Position numbers and translations under genes: made by a program
Shown here: positions 1-8,248 of the stretch, piece by piece
Layout of the letters: the number at the start of each line of letters is the position of its first letter
How positions within the stretch are numbered: position 1 is the stretch's first letter
Notes under the pieces: model-generated
Database searches by the model: none
Told to the model about the DNA's origin: nothing
Seen by the model: only the letters and a program-made list of their open reading frames with translations
Origin: Halomicrobium zhouii
GTDB taxonomy: Archaea > Halobacteriota > Halobacteria > Halobacteriales > Haloarculaceae
NCBI RefSeq assembly: GCF_900114435.1
Contig: NZ_FOZK01000001.1
Span: 620,001-684,000, forward strand
Direction of reading: 5' to 3'
Length of the DNA stretch: 64,000 nucleotides

Positions 1-713
1 GTCTCGAGAACTTCGCCGAGATGGCTAACGACGCAGTGTTCCGGACCGCGCTGTGGCAGACGGTGGTGCTCACCGCGCTCGCGGTGTCGATCCAGTACCT
101 GCTCGGGATGGCGCTGGCGCTGGTGCTCAAGGAGAAGGTGCCGGGAATGCGCTTTTTCAGGAGCGTCTCGATGGTGACGTGGGTCCTGCCGATCATCGTG
201 ATGGTCATCCTGTTCCGGTTCATGGTCCAGAACGGCTTCGGCCCCGTGAACATCATCCTCGGCGCGCTCGGCCTGGAGACGACCTACTGGTTCGGCGACC
301 CGGAGATGGCGTTCCCGCTCATCGTGTTGATGCACGTCTGGCGGAACGTCCCGTTCTACGCCATCGCGCTGATGGCGGCGATGAACTCGATCCCCGAGAC
401 CCAGTACGAGGCCGCGCGCCTCGACGGCGCGGGCGCACTCCAGCGCTTCCGCCACGTCACGCTCCCGCAGATCTCCTACGTGTCGATGATAATGATCGTG
501 TTGCACGTCATCTTCACGTTCAACAACTTCGAGATCGTCTACCTCTCGACCGGCGGGGGACCGCTCGGCAACACCGAAGTGCTCGCGACGTACGTCTACA
601 AGACGGCCTTCGAGACGTACGCGCTCGGCTACGCGGCGAGCATGGGCGTCGTGATGCTCATCATCATGCTCACGTTCACCGCAGTGTACGTGAAACTGGA
701 GGACACCGACTGA
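1..713 (+). CDS. Sugar ABC transporter permease (MalF/UgpA type), 5' end outside window
   Basis: Membrane permease of a binding-protein-dependent carbohydrate importer. The frame is open to the left edge (first full codon at base 3), so the ATG at 21 is internal and the protein starts upstream. The visible 236 residues contain several hydrophobic segments and the cytoplasmic EAA loop that docks on the ATPase, seen as EAARLDGAGALQRF. A second permease follows after 18 bases, so the two are the heterodimeric channel of one transporter. The solute-binding protein is presumably encoded to the left. No ATPase gene follows, so the ATPase is upstream or shared with another transporter. The substrate cannot be told from this sequence. 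Confidence 0.9.
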   Translation, partial: LENFAEMANDAVFRTALWQTVVLTALAVSIQYLLGMALALVLKEKVPGMRFFRSVSMVTWVLPIIVMVILFRFMVQNGFGPVNIILGALGLETTYWFGDPEMAFPLIVLMHVWRNVPFYAIALMAAMNSIPETQYEAARLDGAGALQRFRHVTLPQISYVSMIMIVLHVIFTFNNFEIVYLSTGGGPLGNTEVLATYVYKTAFETYALGYAASMGVVMLIIMLTFTAVYVKLEDTD

Positions 714-731
714 TGCACAGCGAGGTATTCC

Positions 732-1643
732 ATGGCAACTGAAACGGACGCTATCGACGGCGGAACCGGGACGACGAGCGCCATCCAGCGCTTCGACGAG
801 TGGCTGGACGAAGACGTCTCTCCACGGCGAGCGCTGGCCGTGTACGCGGCCCTCGGGGTGTTCATGCTGTTCCTCCTGCTCCCGGTCCTGTACATGATAC
901 TGGCGACGTTCACGAACCAGACGTTCCTCTACTCGTCGGCGCTGCTCCCGTCGCTGTCCAGTCTAACGATCGCGAACTACGTCAACGTCCTCTCGACGGG
1001 CGCCTTCCAGCAGTACTTCGTCAACTCGACTATCATCGCGACGGCGACGACCGCGCTGACGCTGTCGGTCGGCACCCTCGCCGCCTACTCGCTGAGCCGG
1101 TTCGACTACCCGGGGCGAGGATCGCTCCTGCTGGCGTTCCTCGGGACTCAGATGTTGCCGTACGTACTGATCCTGATCCCCTTCTTCCTGTTGATGTACA
1201 CGCTGGACCTCATCAACTCCCACCTCGGGATCATCATCGCCCACTCGGTCATCGCCCTGCCACTGGCGATCTGGCTGCTGAAGGGTTACTTCGACGACAT
1301 CCCCGAGTCGCTGGACGAGGCCGCCAAGATGGACGGCTGTTCGCAACTGGACGTCCTGGCCCGGGTCATCCTCCCGCTGTCGCTGCCGGGCCTGGCCGTG
1401 GCGGGATTCTACACGTTCACCATCTCCTGGAACGACTTCCTGCTCGTCTCGGTGCTCTCCCAGACCGGTGCGACCCGCACGCTCCCCTACGGGCTGCAGC
1501 TGTTCCAGTCCCAGAACCAGGTCGCCTGGCACCTCGTGCTCACGGCGGCGACGATCACCATGGTTCCGGTCATCGTCCTGTTCGCGGCGGTCCAGCAGTG
1601 GGTCGTCAAGGGCCTGGCCAGCGGCGGCATGAAGGGGGCGTGA
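732..1643 (+). CDS. Sugar ABC transporter permease (MalG/UgpE type)
   Basis: Second inner-membrane permease of the same carbohydrate importer, 303 residues, a normal length for the family. An N-terminal cytoplasmic stretch of about 35 acidic residues precedes the first membrane segment (residues about 38-60). The EAA docking loop is visible near residue 197 (DEAAKMDGCSQLDV). It starts 18 bases after the upstream permease stops, consistent with one transcript. A short GC-rich inverted repeat (GGAGCC to GGCTCC) lies just after the stop at about 1649-1673 and could mark the operon end. Assignment to the transport family is firm; sugar specificity is unknown. Confidence 0.93.
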   Translation: MATETDAIDGGTGTTSAIQRFDEWLDEDVSPRRALAVYAALGVFMLFLLLPVLYMILATFTNQTFLYSSALLPSLSSLTIANYVNVLSTGAFQQYFVNSTIIATATTALTLSVGTLAAYSLSRFDYPGRGSLLLAFLGTQMLPYVLILIPFFLLMYTLDLINSHLGIIIAHSVIALPLAIWLLKGYFDDIPESLDEAAKMDGCSQLDVLARVILPLSLPGLAVAGFYTFTISWNDFLLVSVLSQTGATRTLPYGLQLFQSQNQVAWHLVLTAATITMVPVIVLFAAVQQWVVKGLASGGMKGA

Positions 1644-2209
1644 CCACGGAGCCCCCCTTCGTTCGCGGCTCCCCGCTCCAGTCCCTCGTCGTCGGTCTGG
1701 CGTTTCGTCGTCGGTCTGGCGTTCGGTGTCCCACCGTCGTGGCGACACCCGATTTCGGCACTACTTATAAGAATTGAGCAATACTATTTTATTTGGTACT
1801 ACGAAGTACGGCGTCGAACGTCGTTCGCGGACTAGAACTCACAACCGCTTCGAGCGGACACAGAACGCCGTCTCAGCCCGGATCAAATTCACCGGCCGAT
1901 TCGCGCGATCTCGAAGATAGTCTTGACAATTGTGGCCTATATGGCGGTTTCGACGCTCAGCCGTCTGGTTCTGCTTCAGACAAGCTACTTCCGTTTCTTC
2001 TGACTAATTTCTTATAGTACATCGGAATGATATAGAAGGTGCCAATTACACCTGGCGCCCTGATCCATCCCTGTCCGAGACGCGTACTGACGGTCACCGT
2101 GGCTGGCCGCTGTCGCTACGGGCCAGGAGCGGGTGTGAAAACGATGTGAAAAACTGCAAACCGTCAAAACGGCCACCGATGGCCGCGTTCGACCGACGAA
2201 CCGCGCGCC
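1644..2209. other. Long intergenic region with an AT-rich core
   Basis: No convincing gene. Bases 1688-1725 hold two tandem copies of a 19-base unit around CGTCGTCGGTCTGGCG. From about 1760 to 2040 the base composition is clearly less GC-rich than the neighbours, with TATA-like stretches (CTTATAAG near 1763). A 74-codon open frame at 1793-2017 has no recognisable features and is not called. The segment separates the rightward transporter operon from the leftward NifU-type gene, so it should contain terminators for both. It could also be decayed mobile DNA, but no transposase fragment was recognised. Confidence 0.5.
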
Positions 2210-2581
2210 CTAGAACGGTGCTGCGGGACCTTCGTCGTCGTCGCCGCCAATCTCGCCGCCGCGGGAGTCGCCGGGCATCGAGGGACCCGACCCGCCGCCC
2301 ATGCCGCCACCGCCGCCCATGCCGGTGTTCGCGTGGACGGTGTCGATCTCCGGGATCTCCTTGGTCATGCGCGTCTTGATGGCCTGGATGGTCATCGGCG
2401 AGATGCCACAGCCCGAACAGGCGCCGCCGAGCTGGATGGTGACGCTGCCTTCCTCGCGGTCGAGGTTCTCGATGGCCGCGTTCCCGCCGTGCATCTGGAT
2501 CTGGGGGAAGTTGCGGCGCAGGAAGTTGGAGATGCGCTCCTTCAGGTCGTCGTTCGCGGCCTCGTCTGTTTCGGTGCTCAT
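2210..2581 (-). CDS. NifU C-terminal-domain Fe-S scaffold/carrier protein
   Basis: Small Fe-S cluster scaffold or carrier of the Nfu family, 123 residues. The NifU-like C-terminal domain occupies about residues 12-85 and has the cluster-binding CxxC in GACSGCGIS near residue 55. Two such protomers normally share a [4Fe-4S] cluster. The tail (about 90-123) is rich in Gly, Met and Asp and looks disordered. It stands apart from sufS and sufU at 34-39 kb but should act in the same cluster-delivery pathway. The start is the ATG at 2581. Family assignment is firm; the client proteins are unknown. Confidence 0.9.
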   Translation of the reverse strand: MSTETDEAANDDLKERISNFLRRNFPQIQMHGGNAAIENLDREEGSVTIQLGGACSGCGISPMTIQAIKTRMTKEIPEIDTVHANTGMGGGGGMGGGSGPSMPGDSRGGEIGGDDDEGPAAPF

Positions 2582-2680
2582 GATATCCTGTCTTTGATTC
2601 CGCGGGCGCTTAGACCTTTGGACTCACCCGTTCGTTGCCCGCGGTCCGGAACGGGGGGTCGGGCCGACGACGGTGGGCGG

Positions 2681-3001
2681 TCACTCCTCGAAGCCGAAGA
2701 TGCGCCGGTGCTGGCGCTCCAGCTCCTGGACGTAGCGTTCGAGCACCGCCTCGACCTTCTCGTCGGCGACGACGATAGCGTCCATGCGGTCGACGGGACT
2801 CTCTGGCAGGTCGATCCGGAACTCGCCGTCCCCCTCGTAGAACGGCTCGGACTCGTTGAGGATCTGCTGGTCGATTGCGTGGATCAGTTCCGAGTCGTAC
2901 GCGTCGTTCATCTCCTCGAAGGCCTGTTTGTACGCCTTCTGTAGCTCGGGGAAGTAGTTCGCGTACTTGTCCTCGAACTGTTCGGGGTCGAAGTCGGTCA
3001 T
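2681..3001 (-). CDS. Conserved haloarchaeal protein (DUF5783-like)
   Basis: A 106-residue acidic soluble protein without membrane segments or cysteines. It starts MTDFDPEQFEDKY and is predicted mostly helical, with the charged phrase NESEPFYEGDGEFRI in the middle. It matches my memory of the haloarchaeal DUF5783 family, for which no function is known. It sits 99 bases upstream of the NifU-type gene on the same strand, so cotranscription is possible. The family name is recalled, not searched. Confidence 0.75.
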   Translation of the reverse strand: MTDFDPEQFEDKYANYFPELQKAYKQAFEEMNDAYDSELIHAIDQQILNESEPFYEGDGEFRIDLPESPVDRMDAIVVADEKVEAVLERYVQELERQHRRIFGFEE

Positions 3002-3103
3002 TGCCAGACGGATCGGCGCCCCCAGATAAAGGTCACGCGGTCTCTCCGCGTTCGCGACCGGCCCGTCGCCCCTGCCCTCGCCGCCGCGGTGCCTGCCGCT
3101 CGA

Positions 3104-3340
3104 TTACCGGCGGACGGGCTGGCTGGCGTCTTTCTTCGGCAGGTACACCGTGAGGTAGCCGACGAAGACGATGCCGAACAGCCCCCCGAGGACGAGGTAC
3201 ACCTCGACGCCGATACCAGCGAAGATGGCGACTATCTCGTCGACCGTCGCGATGGGGTCGGCCAGCCCGAACGCCTCGACGTAGGTGAGGACGGCCAGGA
3301 CGGCGACGAGGAACAGGTCCAGCACGTCGCGCTCTTGCAT
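3104..3340 (-). CDS. Small two-segment membrane protein
   Basis: A 78-residue protein with two hydrophobic helices (about residues 7-24 and 44-66) joined by an acidic loop and ending in a short basic tail (KKDASQPVRR), which suggests a hairpin with the C terminus inside. No enzymatic motif is visible. It lies about 100 bases upstream of the DUF5783-like gene on the same strand. Hypothetical; the call rests on a clean hydrophobicity pattern and haloarchaeal codon usage. Confidence 0.6.
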   Translation of the reverse strand: MQERDVLDLFLVAVLAVLTYVEAFGLADPIATVDEIVAIFAGIGVEVYLVLGGLFGIVFVGYLTVYLPKKDASQPVRR

Positions 3341-4049
3341 TCCGTGGGTACTCTCTGGAGCAGACGCTTAGCTCTTTTTGCCGTTCAGTGTAGTGTGTGT
3401 AGTGAGCGATCTGGTGGGTTCGGGGTTGTGACGGAGTAGGAGACGACAACAACTCTCAGAAAGCCCTCGACGCGCTCCGGTCCCGCGGCCCCGCTGTCGT
3501 CCGAAAATCGGAGATTTTCGTGATGACGAGAGAGCGAAGCTCTCTCGAACCACGCTCCTCACTTCGTTCCGGTGCTTGCGGGACTGGGGTTCCCGGAGCC
3601 CGCCTCGCCCTTTCAGTCCACCAGGAGAGCAAGCTCTCCTGAGCCTTGCGCTCACTCCGTTCGCGCAAGACACCAGGACAGCATCGCTCGCGCCACAGAG
3701 GCGCTCGCGGTTAGGACCACCAGTCCTCCCCGGTCGTGCCTGGCGGCACGACACGCTTCCTGACCGCCCAGCAACCGCGCGGCGGTCGGCCGGGAGGCCG
3801 TTTCTTCGGCCGACCCGGGGAAGGGCAGGGCAGGGCAGCGGTGCTGTGCCGACCCTGGAGGACTGAAAGGGCGAGGCGGGGTGGAGGAAGCACGGACCCG
3901 CAAGCACGCGAGGGACGAGCGCGCACAGCGTGGTCCGCGCGACTCCAGCCCGCCGAGGGCTTTCGAGTTGTTGCCCTCTTCGTTCCTTCCAGCGCCAACT
4001 CACCAGAACCACCCGTCACAGAAGCAAACGAACACTACCGAACGTCCAC
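3341..4049. repeat. Non-coding repeat region: an element present as two inverted copies
   Basis: About 700 bases without a believable gene. A forward copy of an element lies at about 3817-3985. It runs GGGGAAGGGCAGGGC, GGTGCTGTGCC, GACTGAAAGGGCGAGG, CCCGCAAGCAC, then GAGGGCTTTCGAGTTGTTG. Reading the minus strand from about 3686 down to 3440 gives the same order of blocks (GCTGTCCTGGTG, GACTGAAAGGGCGAGG, CCCGCAAGCAC, GAGGGCTTTC, GAGTTGTTG), so this is an inverted second copy. A third copy lies at 56344-56482. Small hairpins of the type GAGAGCGAAGCTCTCTC (near 3530), AGGAGAGCAAGCTCTCCT (near 3622) and GGCCGTTTCTTCGGCC (near 3796) are inserted in or beside it. Open frames here are Arg/Ser-rich shadows. 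Confidence 0.75.
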
Positions 4050-5525
4050 TTACCCGAGCTGTTCGGCGACGATGGCGTCGGCGGCCTCGACGAACTCCTG
4101 CTCTTTTCCGGCGGGTACCGTCGCACCCGCGGCGATGTCGTGACCGCCGCCGTCGCCGCCGACGGACCGCGATGCTTCGCCCATCACGGCCGAGAGGTCG
4201 AGGCCGCGGCCGACGAGTGGGCCGGTGCCCCGCGAGGACACCTTCGTCTCCTCGTCGTTCTTTCGGGCGAACGCGAGGATGGGCTTGTCGGAGTCGACGC
4301 CGTCGGTGCCGAGCGCCATCCCGGCGACGATGCCGACGATGGTCTCGCGGATGGCCTCGCCCGCGTCGAACCACTGGACGTGCTCCTCGTGGGTGACGCC
4401 GCGCTCCTGGACCAGTGTCAGGCCCTCCGAGAGGTTGCGCCGGTGGTTCGCGAGCAGGGTCTGGGCCCGGTCCAGCGCGCCGTCGCGGTTGCCCAGGCAG
4501 ACCGCCAGGCCGACGTCGGCCCGTTCGTAGCGGGCGGTGGCGTTCAGCAGCGTCGAGAACTCACTGGCGTCGCGCAACTCGGTGCCGACGGGTTCGTCCG
4601 CGAGGGTGTAGGTGGTCCCGACGAGGGAGTCGATCTTCCCGGCAGGGACGCCCCGCTCGACGGCCCGCTTGACGAGCGCGCTGGCGACGGTCTGGCGCTC
4701 GTCGTCGGTCAGGTCCGCCCAGGTGCGCCAGTCGCCGTTCGTCTTGAGGTCGAGTCCCAGGCCGTCGAGAAACCGGATCGCACCGGCCTGGTCGTTGGAG
4801 ACGCCTGGAATCGGCACTTCGGTGGCGTACTCCAGCAACTTCGGGAGCGGGCGGGTCTGTTTGCCGTACAGCGTGAGGTCGGTCCCCTCGTCGAGGACGC
4901 CCGCCTCGACGCCCTCGGCGACGATGCCCGCGTTCGCGCCAATCAACTCCCCGCCGACGGCCTGCATGTCGCCGACGGCGCCGACGACGGCGAGGCCGGC
5001 CAGGTCGCGGTTCTCGTCGGGCACGTCCGCGTCGGCGTCCGCGGTCTCGGCCAGCGCGCGGGCGAGGACGTAGGCCGCCCCCGCACCAGACAGTTCGGAC
5101 GCGCCGTTGATCCCCTCCAGCAGCGGGTTGCAGTGATACTCCGTGTCGGCGTATCCGTCGGTCGTCACGACGGCGTCGGGGTGGCAATCTTCGGGGTCCG
5201 ACGGCTGGTGGTGGTCGGCGACGACGGGCGTGAAATCGCCCGCCGCCGCGTGCTCGCTGATGACGTCCAGTTGCCCGGAGCCGAAGTCGGTGAACAGGAC
5301 GGTGTCGTAGTCGGTGGCCGCGATGCCGGCGATGGCCTCGGGGTCGAGTTGCTTCTCGAAGACCGTCTCGAACTCGATGCCCGCGCGTTCGAGGGCCGAC
5401 GACGCGACGGCCGCGCTCGTCAGCCCGTCGGCGTCGATGTGGGACGCGAGCAGTACCTCGTCTGCTCGCTGGAGTCGATTCGCGCACGCGGCGGCGCGGT
5501 CGTCCAGGTCAGGTACCGGTCCCAT
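4050..5525 (-). CDS. RecJ-like DHH-family phosphoesterase / exonuclease
   Basis: Single-strand-specific 5' exonuclease-like protein of the archaeal RecJ (DHH subfamily 1) group, 491 residues. The N-terminal DHH domain shows the metal-binding motifs HIDADGLTSAA near residue 29, LFTDFGSGQ near 81 and the signature DHHQPSD near 102. A DHHA1 domain closes the protein with GGDGGGHDIAAG near residue 467. The family cleaves single-stranded DNA or RNA with Mn or Mg; archaeal relatives work with the replisome or in RNA turnover. It is monocistronic, with TTTATA on the minus strand at 5553-5558, about 30 bases before the ATG. Family firm; exact role inferred. Confidence 0.9.
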   Translation of the reverse strand: MGPVPDLDDRAAACANRLQRADEVLLASHIDADGLTSAAVASSALERAGIEFETVFEKQLDPEAIAGIAATDYDTVLFTDFGSGQLDVISEHAAAGDFTPVVADHHQPSDPEDCHPDAVVTTDGYADTEYHCNPLLEGINGASELSGAGAAYVLARALAETADADADVPDENRDLAGLAVVGAVGDMQAVGGELIGANAGIVAEGVEAGVLDEGTDLTLYGKQTRPLPKLLEYATEVPIPGVSNDQAGAIRFLDGLGLDLKTNGDWRTWADLTDDERQTVASALVKRAVERGVPAGKIDSLVGTTYTLADEPVGTELRDASEFSTLLNATARYERADVGLAVCLGNRDGALDRAQTLLANHRRNLSEGLTLVQERGVTHEEHVQWFDAGEAIRETIVGIVAGMALGTDGVDSDKPILAFARKNDEETKVSSRGTGPLVGRGLDLSAVMGEASRSVGGDGGGHDIAAGATVPAGKEQEFVEAADAIVAEQLG

Positions 5526-5552
5526 GCTGAGCGAGGGTGGTGCCCGCTCGCG

Positions 5553-5558
5553 TATAAA
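5553..5558 (-). promoter_or_regulatory. TATA box of the RecJ-like gene
   Basis: TTTATA on the minus strand, 28-33 bases before the ATG at 5525. At that spacing transcription would begin at or just before the start codon, giving a leaderless or nearly leaderless message. Confidence 0.5.
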
Positions 5559-5660
5559 CTATCGGACTGGGACCGGGAGAACGCGAACGCCGCTGGGGGC
5601 GCAATCTCACACACGGACACCTCTCGCAACGTGAGACCGTCCCGGGCTTCCGACAGCGAC

Positions 5661-6317
5661 TCACCCACTCGCTGGTCGGAGTGCCCAGACCTCGTAGGGT
5701 TGTTCGGCAGGTTCCTCGGGGTCGATCCCTGCCTGCTTCTCGGCCTCGTACCGGCTCCGTTCGACGGTCTCGAAATTCGATTCCAGGATCGTCCGCACGG
5801 TACGCACGGTTCGCTCCTGGGCGAACACCGGTCCGTCGTCGCGTGGCATGTGATTGTGGGCGGCGACCAGCAGGCCGTCGTCGGCGACGACGCCACGCAG
5901 GTCGTCGGCGAACTCGAACAGGTCAGTCACGGAGTAGTCTGCACAGAGGTAGTACAGCGATCCGACGGCGACGACGGCGTCGAAGGCGCGCTCGCTTTCG
6001 GCCACCCAGTCAACGATGTCCGCCCGCTCGTAAGACGCGTCAGGGGCCCACTCGCGGGCGGCGTCGAGCGCCTCCTTCGAACAGTCGACGCCGACGACTT
6101 CGGCGTCGGGATACGCCTCGGTCGCCAGTCTCGTTTTGGCGCCGTTGCCACAGCCCAGATCGAGGATCCGGTCGACCTCTTCCGGCGCTTTCCGGTCGCG
6201 AAGTGCGGCGAGAGGGCGCTCGCCCTTGCGGCGCTCGTACTCGCTCTCGTAGTAGCCCCACGGGTCGCCCTCGGCTTCGGCGTAGCGTTCGTCGAAGTAT
6301 TCGTCGTCGAACCGCAT
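5661..6317 (-). CDS. Class I SAM-dependent methyltransferase
   Basis: A 218-residue Rossmann-fold methyltransferase. Motif I, which binds S-adenosylmethionine, is ILDLGCGNGAKT near residue 53; the acidic residue ending strand 2 is in VVGVDCSKEAL near 76; motif IV-like FDAVVAVGSLYYL is near 115. The architecture resembles NodS-type small-molecule methyltransferases, but the substrate is not evident. It is the first gene of a module followed by the CGRTCRD-family protein at 6380-6949. Its first 22 codons are duplicated as a dead remnant at 7363-7428, so it took part in a local tandem duplication. Confidence 0.9.
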   Translation of the reverse strand: MRFDDEYFDERYAEAEGDPWGYYESEYERRKGERPLAALRDRKAPEEVDRILDLGCGNGAKTRLATEAYPDAEVVGVDCSKEALDAAREWAPDASYERADIVDWVAESERAFDAVVAVGSLYYLCADYSVTDLFEFADDLRGVVADDGLLVAAHNHMPRDDGPVFAQERTVRTVRTILESNFETVERSRYEAEKQAGIDPEEPAEQPYEVWALRPASG

Positions 6318-6379
6318 GCTCTCACCGGAGGCTGGGGCGAATTAAAAAGTTGGGTCCGGAGGCCTGTCGCTCGCTTGGC

Positions 6380-6949
6380 CTACGCGACCTGGCGCCGTTC
6401 GGTGAAGGTCACGGTCTGGTCGGCTGTCTCGACCGTCGTCTGGACGGTTATCCAGCCGTCGTTCCGCTCGATTTTGTACCCGTCGCTGTACGACAGTTCG
6501 ACGCGCTTCGTCGCGGTGTAGGACTCGCCGGCGTCGAGCGCGCCGACGTCCTCGGAGCCCTGCCAGACCTGGTCGCCGTCGGTGCCGTTGCCGGCGAAGA
6601 TACGCGTGTAGACGGTGACGTCGTCGGCAGTCGCATCTCGCCGGTTGGTGAGGGTCGAGGTGACGTCGCGGCAGGTCCGTCCGCACTCCTCGATGTTCCC
6701 GATAGCGAACGTGAACGGCGGCGTGTCGGTCGCAGTCGCCGTTGCGTCGCTGGTCCCGCCGTCACCGCTTGCGCCGTCACCGCTTGCGCCGTCGCTTCCC
6801 GTATTCGACGGCGTCTCCGTCGGGAACGACTCGACGTCAGACCCGCTGTCGCCGCCGGGCGCGGGACCGAACCCGGTGACGAGCGCCCCGACGACGCCCG
6901 CCACCAGGAGGATTCCGACGCCGACGACTGCGAGTAGTTTCGCGTTCAT
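6380..6949 (-). CDS. Membrane-anchored or secreted haloarchaeal protein, CGRTCRD family (copy 1)
   Basis: A 189-residue protein with one N-terminal hydrophobic segment (about residues 4-26), a low-complexity Gly/Ser/Asp/Thr linker to about residue 85, and a conserved beta-rich domain. This domain begins EECGRTCRD, with two cysteines four residues apart that probably form an extracellular disulfide, and ends FTERRQVA. It contains an N-terminal anchor but no lipobox. A paralog lies at 7494-8048; the two C-terminal domains align almost without gaps. It follows the small secreted protein at 6953-7213 by three bases, so the two are cotranscribed. Function unknown. Confidence 0.8.
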   Translation of the reverse strand: MNAKLLAVVGVGILLVAGVVGALVTGFGPAPGGDSGSDVESFPTETPSNTGSDGASGDGASGDGGTSDATATATDTPPFTFAIGNIEECGRTCRDVTSTLTNRRDATADDVTVYTRIFAGNGTDGDQVWQGSEDVGALDAGESYTATKRVELSYSDGYKIERNDGWITVQTTVETADQTVTFTERRQVA

Positions 6950-6952
6950 TCG

Positions 6953-7213
6953 TCAGGCGTCGACCCCGTTACCGGCGGATTCGCTGACCTCGTCACCTGG
7001 GTTCCCGCCCAGCGTCCCGTCGAGGAACTGGCCGATGGCGTCGAGGATGGACGTGACGAACTCCGGTACCGGGTCGGGCAGGTCCCCGGGCGGCCCCACG
7101 GCTCCGCTGGTCTCGTCGGTCGCACTGGCCGCGGGCGCTGCCGCGACGGAACCGGTCAACAAGCAGATCACAGCGACGAATACGCCAGCCGTCAGGAGTG
7201 AGTTTCGGAACAT
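6953..7213 (-). CDS. Small secreted protein, partner of the CGRTCRD family
   Basis: An 86-residue exported protein. The start at 7213 is chosen because AGGAGG stands six bases before it; the frame is open further upstream to an ATG at 7240, but that one has no such site. The signal peptide (about residues 5-25, ending SVAAAPAASA) is followed by a short acidic mature part with PDPVPEFVTSILDAIGQFL, likely amphipathic. No cysteines. The next gene starts three bases after its stop. The second paralog unit at 7494-8048 lacks such a partner. Function unknown. Confidence 0.75.
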   Translation of the reverse strand: MFRNSLLTAGVFVAVICLLTGSVAAAPAASATDETSGAVGPPGDLPDPVPEFVTSILDAIGQFLDGTLGGNPGDEVSESAGNGVDA

Positions 7214-7362
7214 CGTCGTCCTCCTGTATCCCTCTCGCACACATCAATCGGTTCGATAGTACGCGCGGATTCGCACCGTTTAGCCACTGTTTGTGTCGTT
7301 CAATCCGTGTCGTACCGGGAGACGCGCCCCCGGTGCGCCGGCCAGGACGCCGTGGCGATCTG

Positions 7363-7428
7363 GTGCCCCCAGGGATCATCCCCGGCATCGGCGTAGCGTT
7401 CGTCGAAGTACGTGTCGTCGAACCGCCT
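7363..7428 (-). pseudogene. Remnant of a duplicated methyltransferase 5' end
   Basis: Read on the minus strand this segment encodes RFDDTYFDERYADAGDDPWG, almost identical to residues 2-21 of the methyltransferase at 5661-6317. The start codon has changed from ATG to AGG, and similarity stops after about 22 codons. It lies 3' of the paralog gene's stop, exactly as the intact methyltransferase lies 3' of copy 1. A block covering the methyltransferase start plus its neighbour was therefore duplicated in tandem, and most of the extra methyltransferase was lost. Confidence 0.85.
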
Positions 7429-7493
7429 GGTCTCACCGGCGACGGGGGCGAAGTAACATTTGGCCCAGAAATCGAATCCTCGCCCGACCTCGC

Positions 7494-8048
7494 TTACGCG
7501 ACGTCGCGCCGCTCAGTGATCGTCACGGTCTCTTCGTCCGACTCCACCGTCGTCTCGATGGTCACCCAGCCGCCGGCGCCCGTGACCGCGACGGCGTCAC
7601 CGAACCCGAGCTCGATGCGCTTGGTCGCGGTGTGGGACTCGCCACCGGCCAGGGTACCGACGTCGGCCGACCCCTGCCAGACCTGCCTGCCGTTCCCTTC
7701 CTTGCCGGCGAAAATCTGCGTCGAGACGGTGACGTCCTCCGCCGTCGCGTTCTGCTGGTTCGTGACCGTCGACATCACGTCGCGACAGGTCCGACCGCAC
7801 TTCTCCGTGTTGTCGGCGACGACCGTGAACGCCGGCTCGTCGGTCGTTTCATCGTCGCCGCCGCTGTCTCCGCCGCCGTTATCCGGTGGCGAAGCCGGCG
7901 CCTCTCCCGGAGCGGCGCCGTTACCAGGAGCGTTGTCGGGCCCGAAGCCCGGACCGGGGCCGGATCCGAACCCACTCGCCACGGCGCCACCCGACCCGAC
8001 GACGAGGAGCACGGCGATGCCACACACTGCGAACAGTCTCGCATTCAT
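7494..8048 (-). CDS. Membrane-anchored or secreted haloarchaeal protein, CGRTCRD family (copy 2)
   Basis: A 184-residue paralog of the protein at 6380-6949. It has an N-terminal hydrophobic segment (about residues 4-25), a Pro/Gly/Asp linker, then the same beta-rich domain starting EKCGRTCRD and ending ITERRDVA. Two cysteines are conserved. Unlike copy 1 it has its own promoter: a TATA-like GGATAAATAAC on the minus strand about 35 bases before the ATG, and an 8-base inverted repeat (CAGTCGCT at 8089-8096, AGCGACTG at 8119-8126) further upstream. Function unknown; presumably on the cell surface. Confidence 0.8.
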   Translation of the reverse strand: MNARLFAVCGIAVLLVVGSGGAVASGFGSGPGPGFGPDNAPGNGAAPGEAPASPPDNGGGDSGGDDETTDEPAFTVVADNTEKCGRTCRDVMSTVTNQQNATAEDVTVSTQIFAGKEGNGRQVWQGSADVGTLAGGESHTATKRIELGFGDAVAVTGAGGWVTIETTVESDEETVTITERRDVA

Positions 8049-8248
8049 CTATCGCTGGACTGGTACGTCGCGACCGGTGTTATTTATCCAGTCGCTAAGC
8101 ACTCCCTCCGAACAGTCCAGCGACTGTCACCTGTCGTGGTCCCGGACTGGCAGGGTGCGTTCGAACCGCGGATTCACAGGGCCGAGACGGTGTTAATATC
8201 GGATTAAGCGGCGAGAAGTCGGGCGGTCCGCTCGTCGTTCGGACCCGG

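Noticed and set aside
1793-2017. 74-codon open frame in the AT-rich intergenic region
   Set aside because: No domain, no ribosome site at a useful distance, and composition typical of random sequence; kept only as an intergenic note.
3930-6521. 863-codon open frame on the plus strand
   Set aside because: It runs antisense through the RecJ-like and methyltransferase genes in a frame with Val/Gly/Arg bias; a GC-rich shadow.
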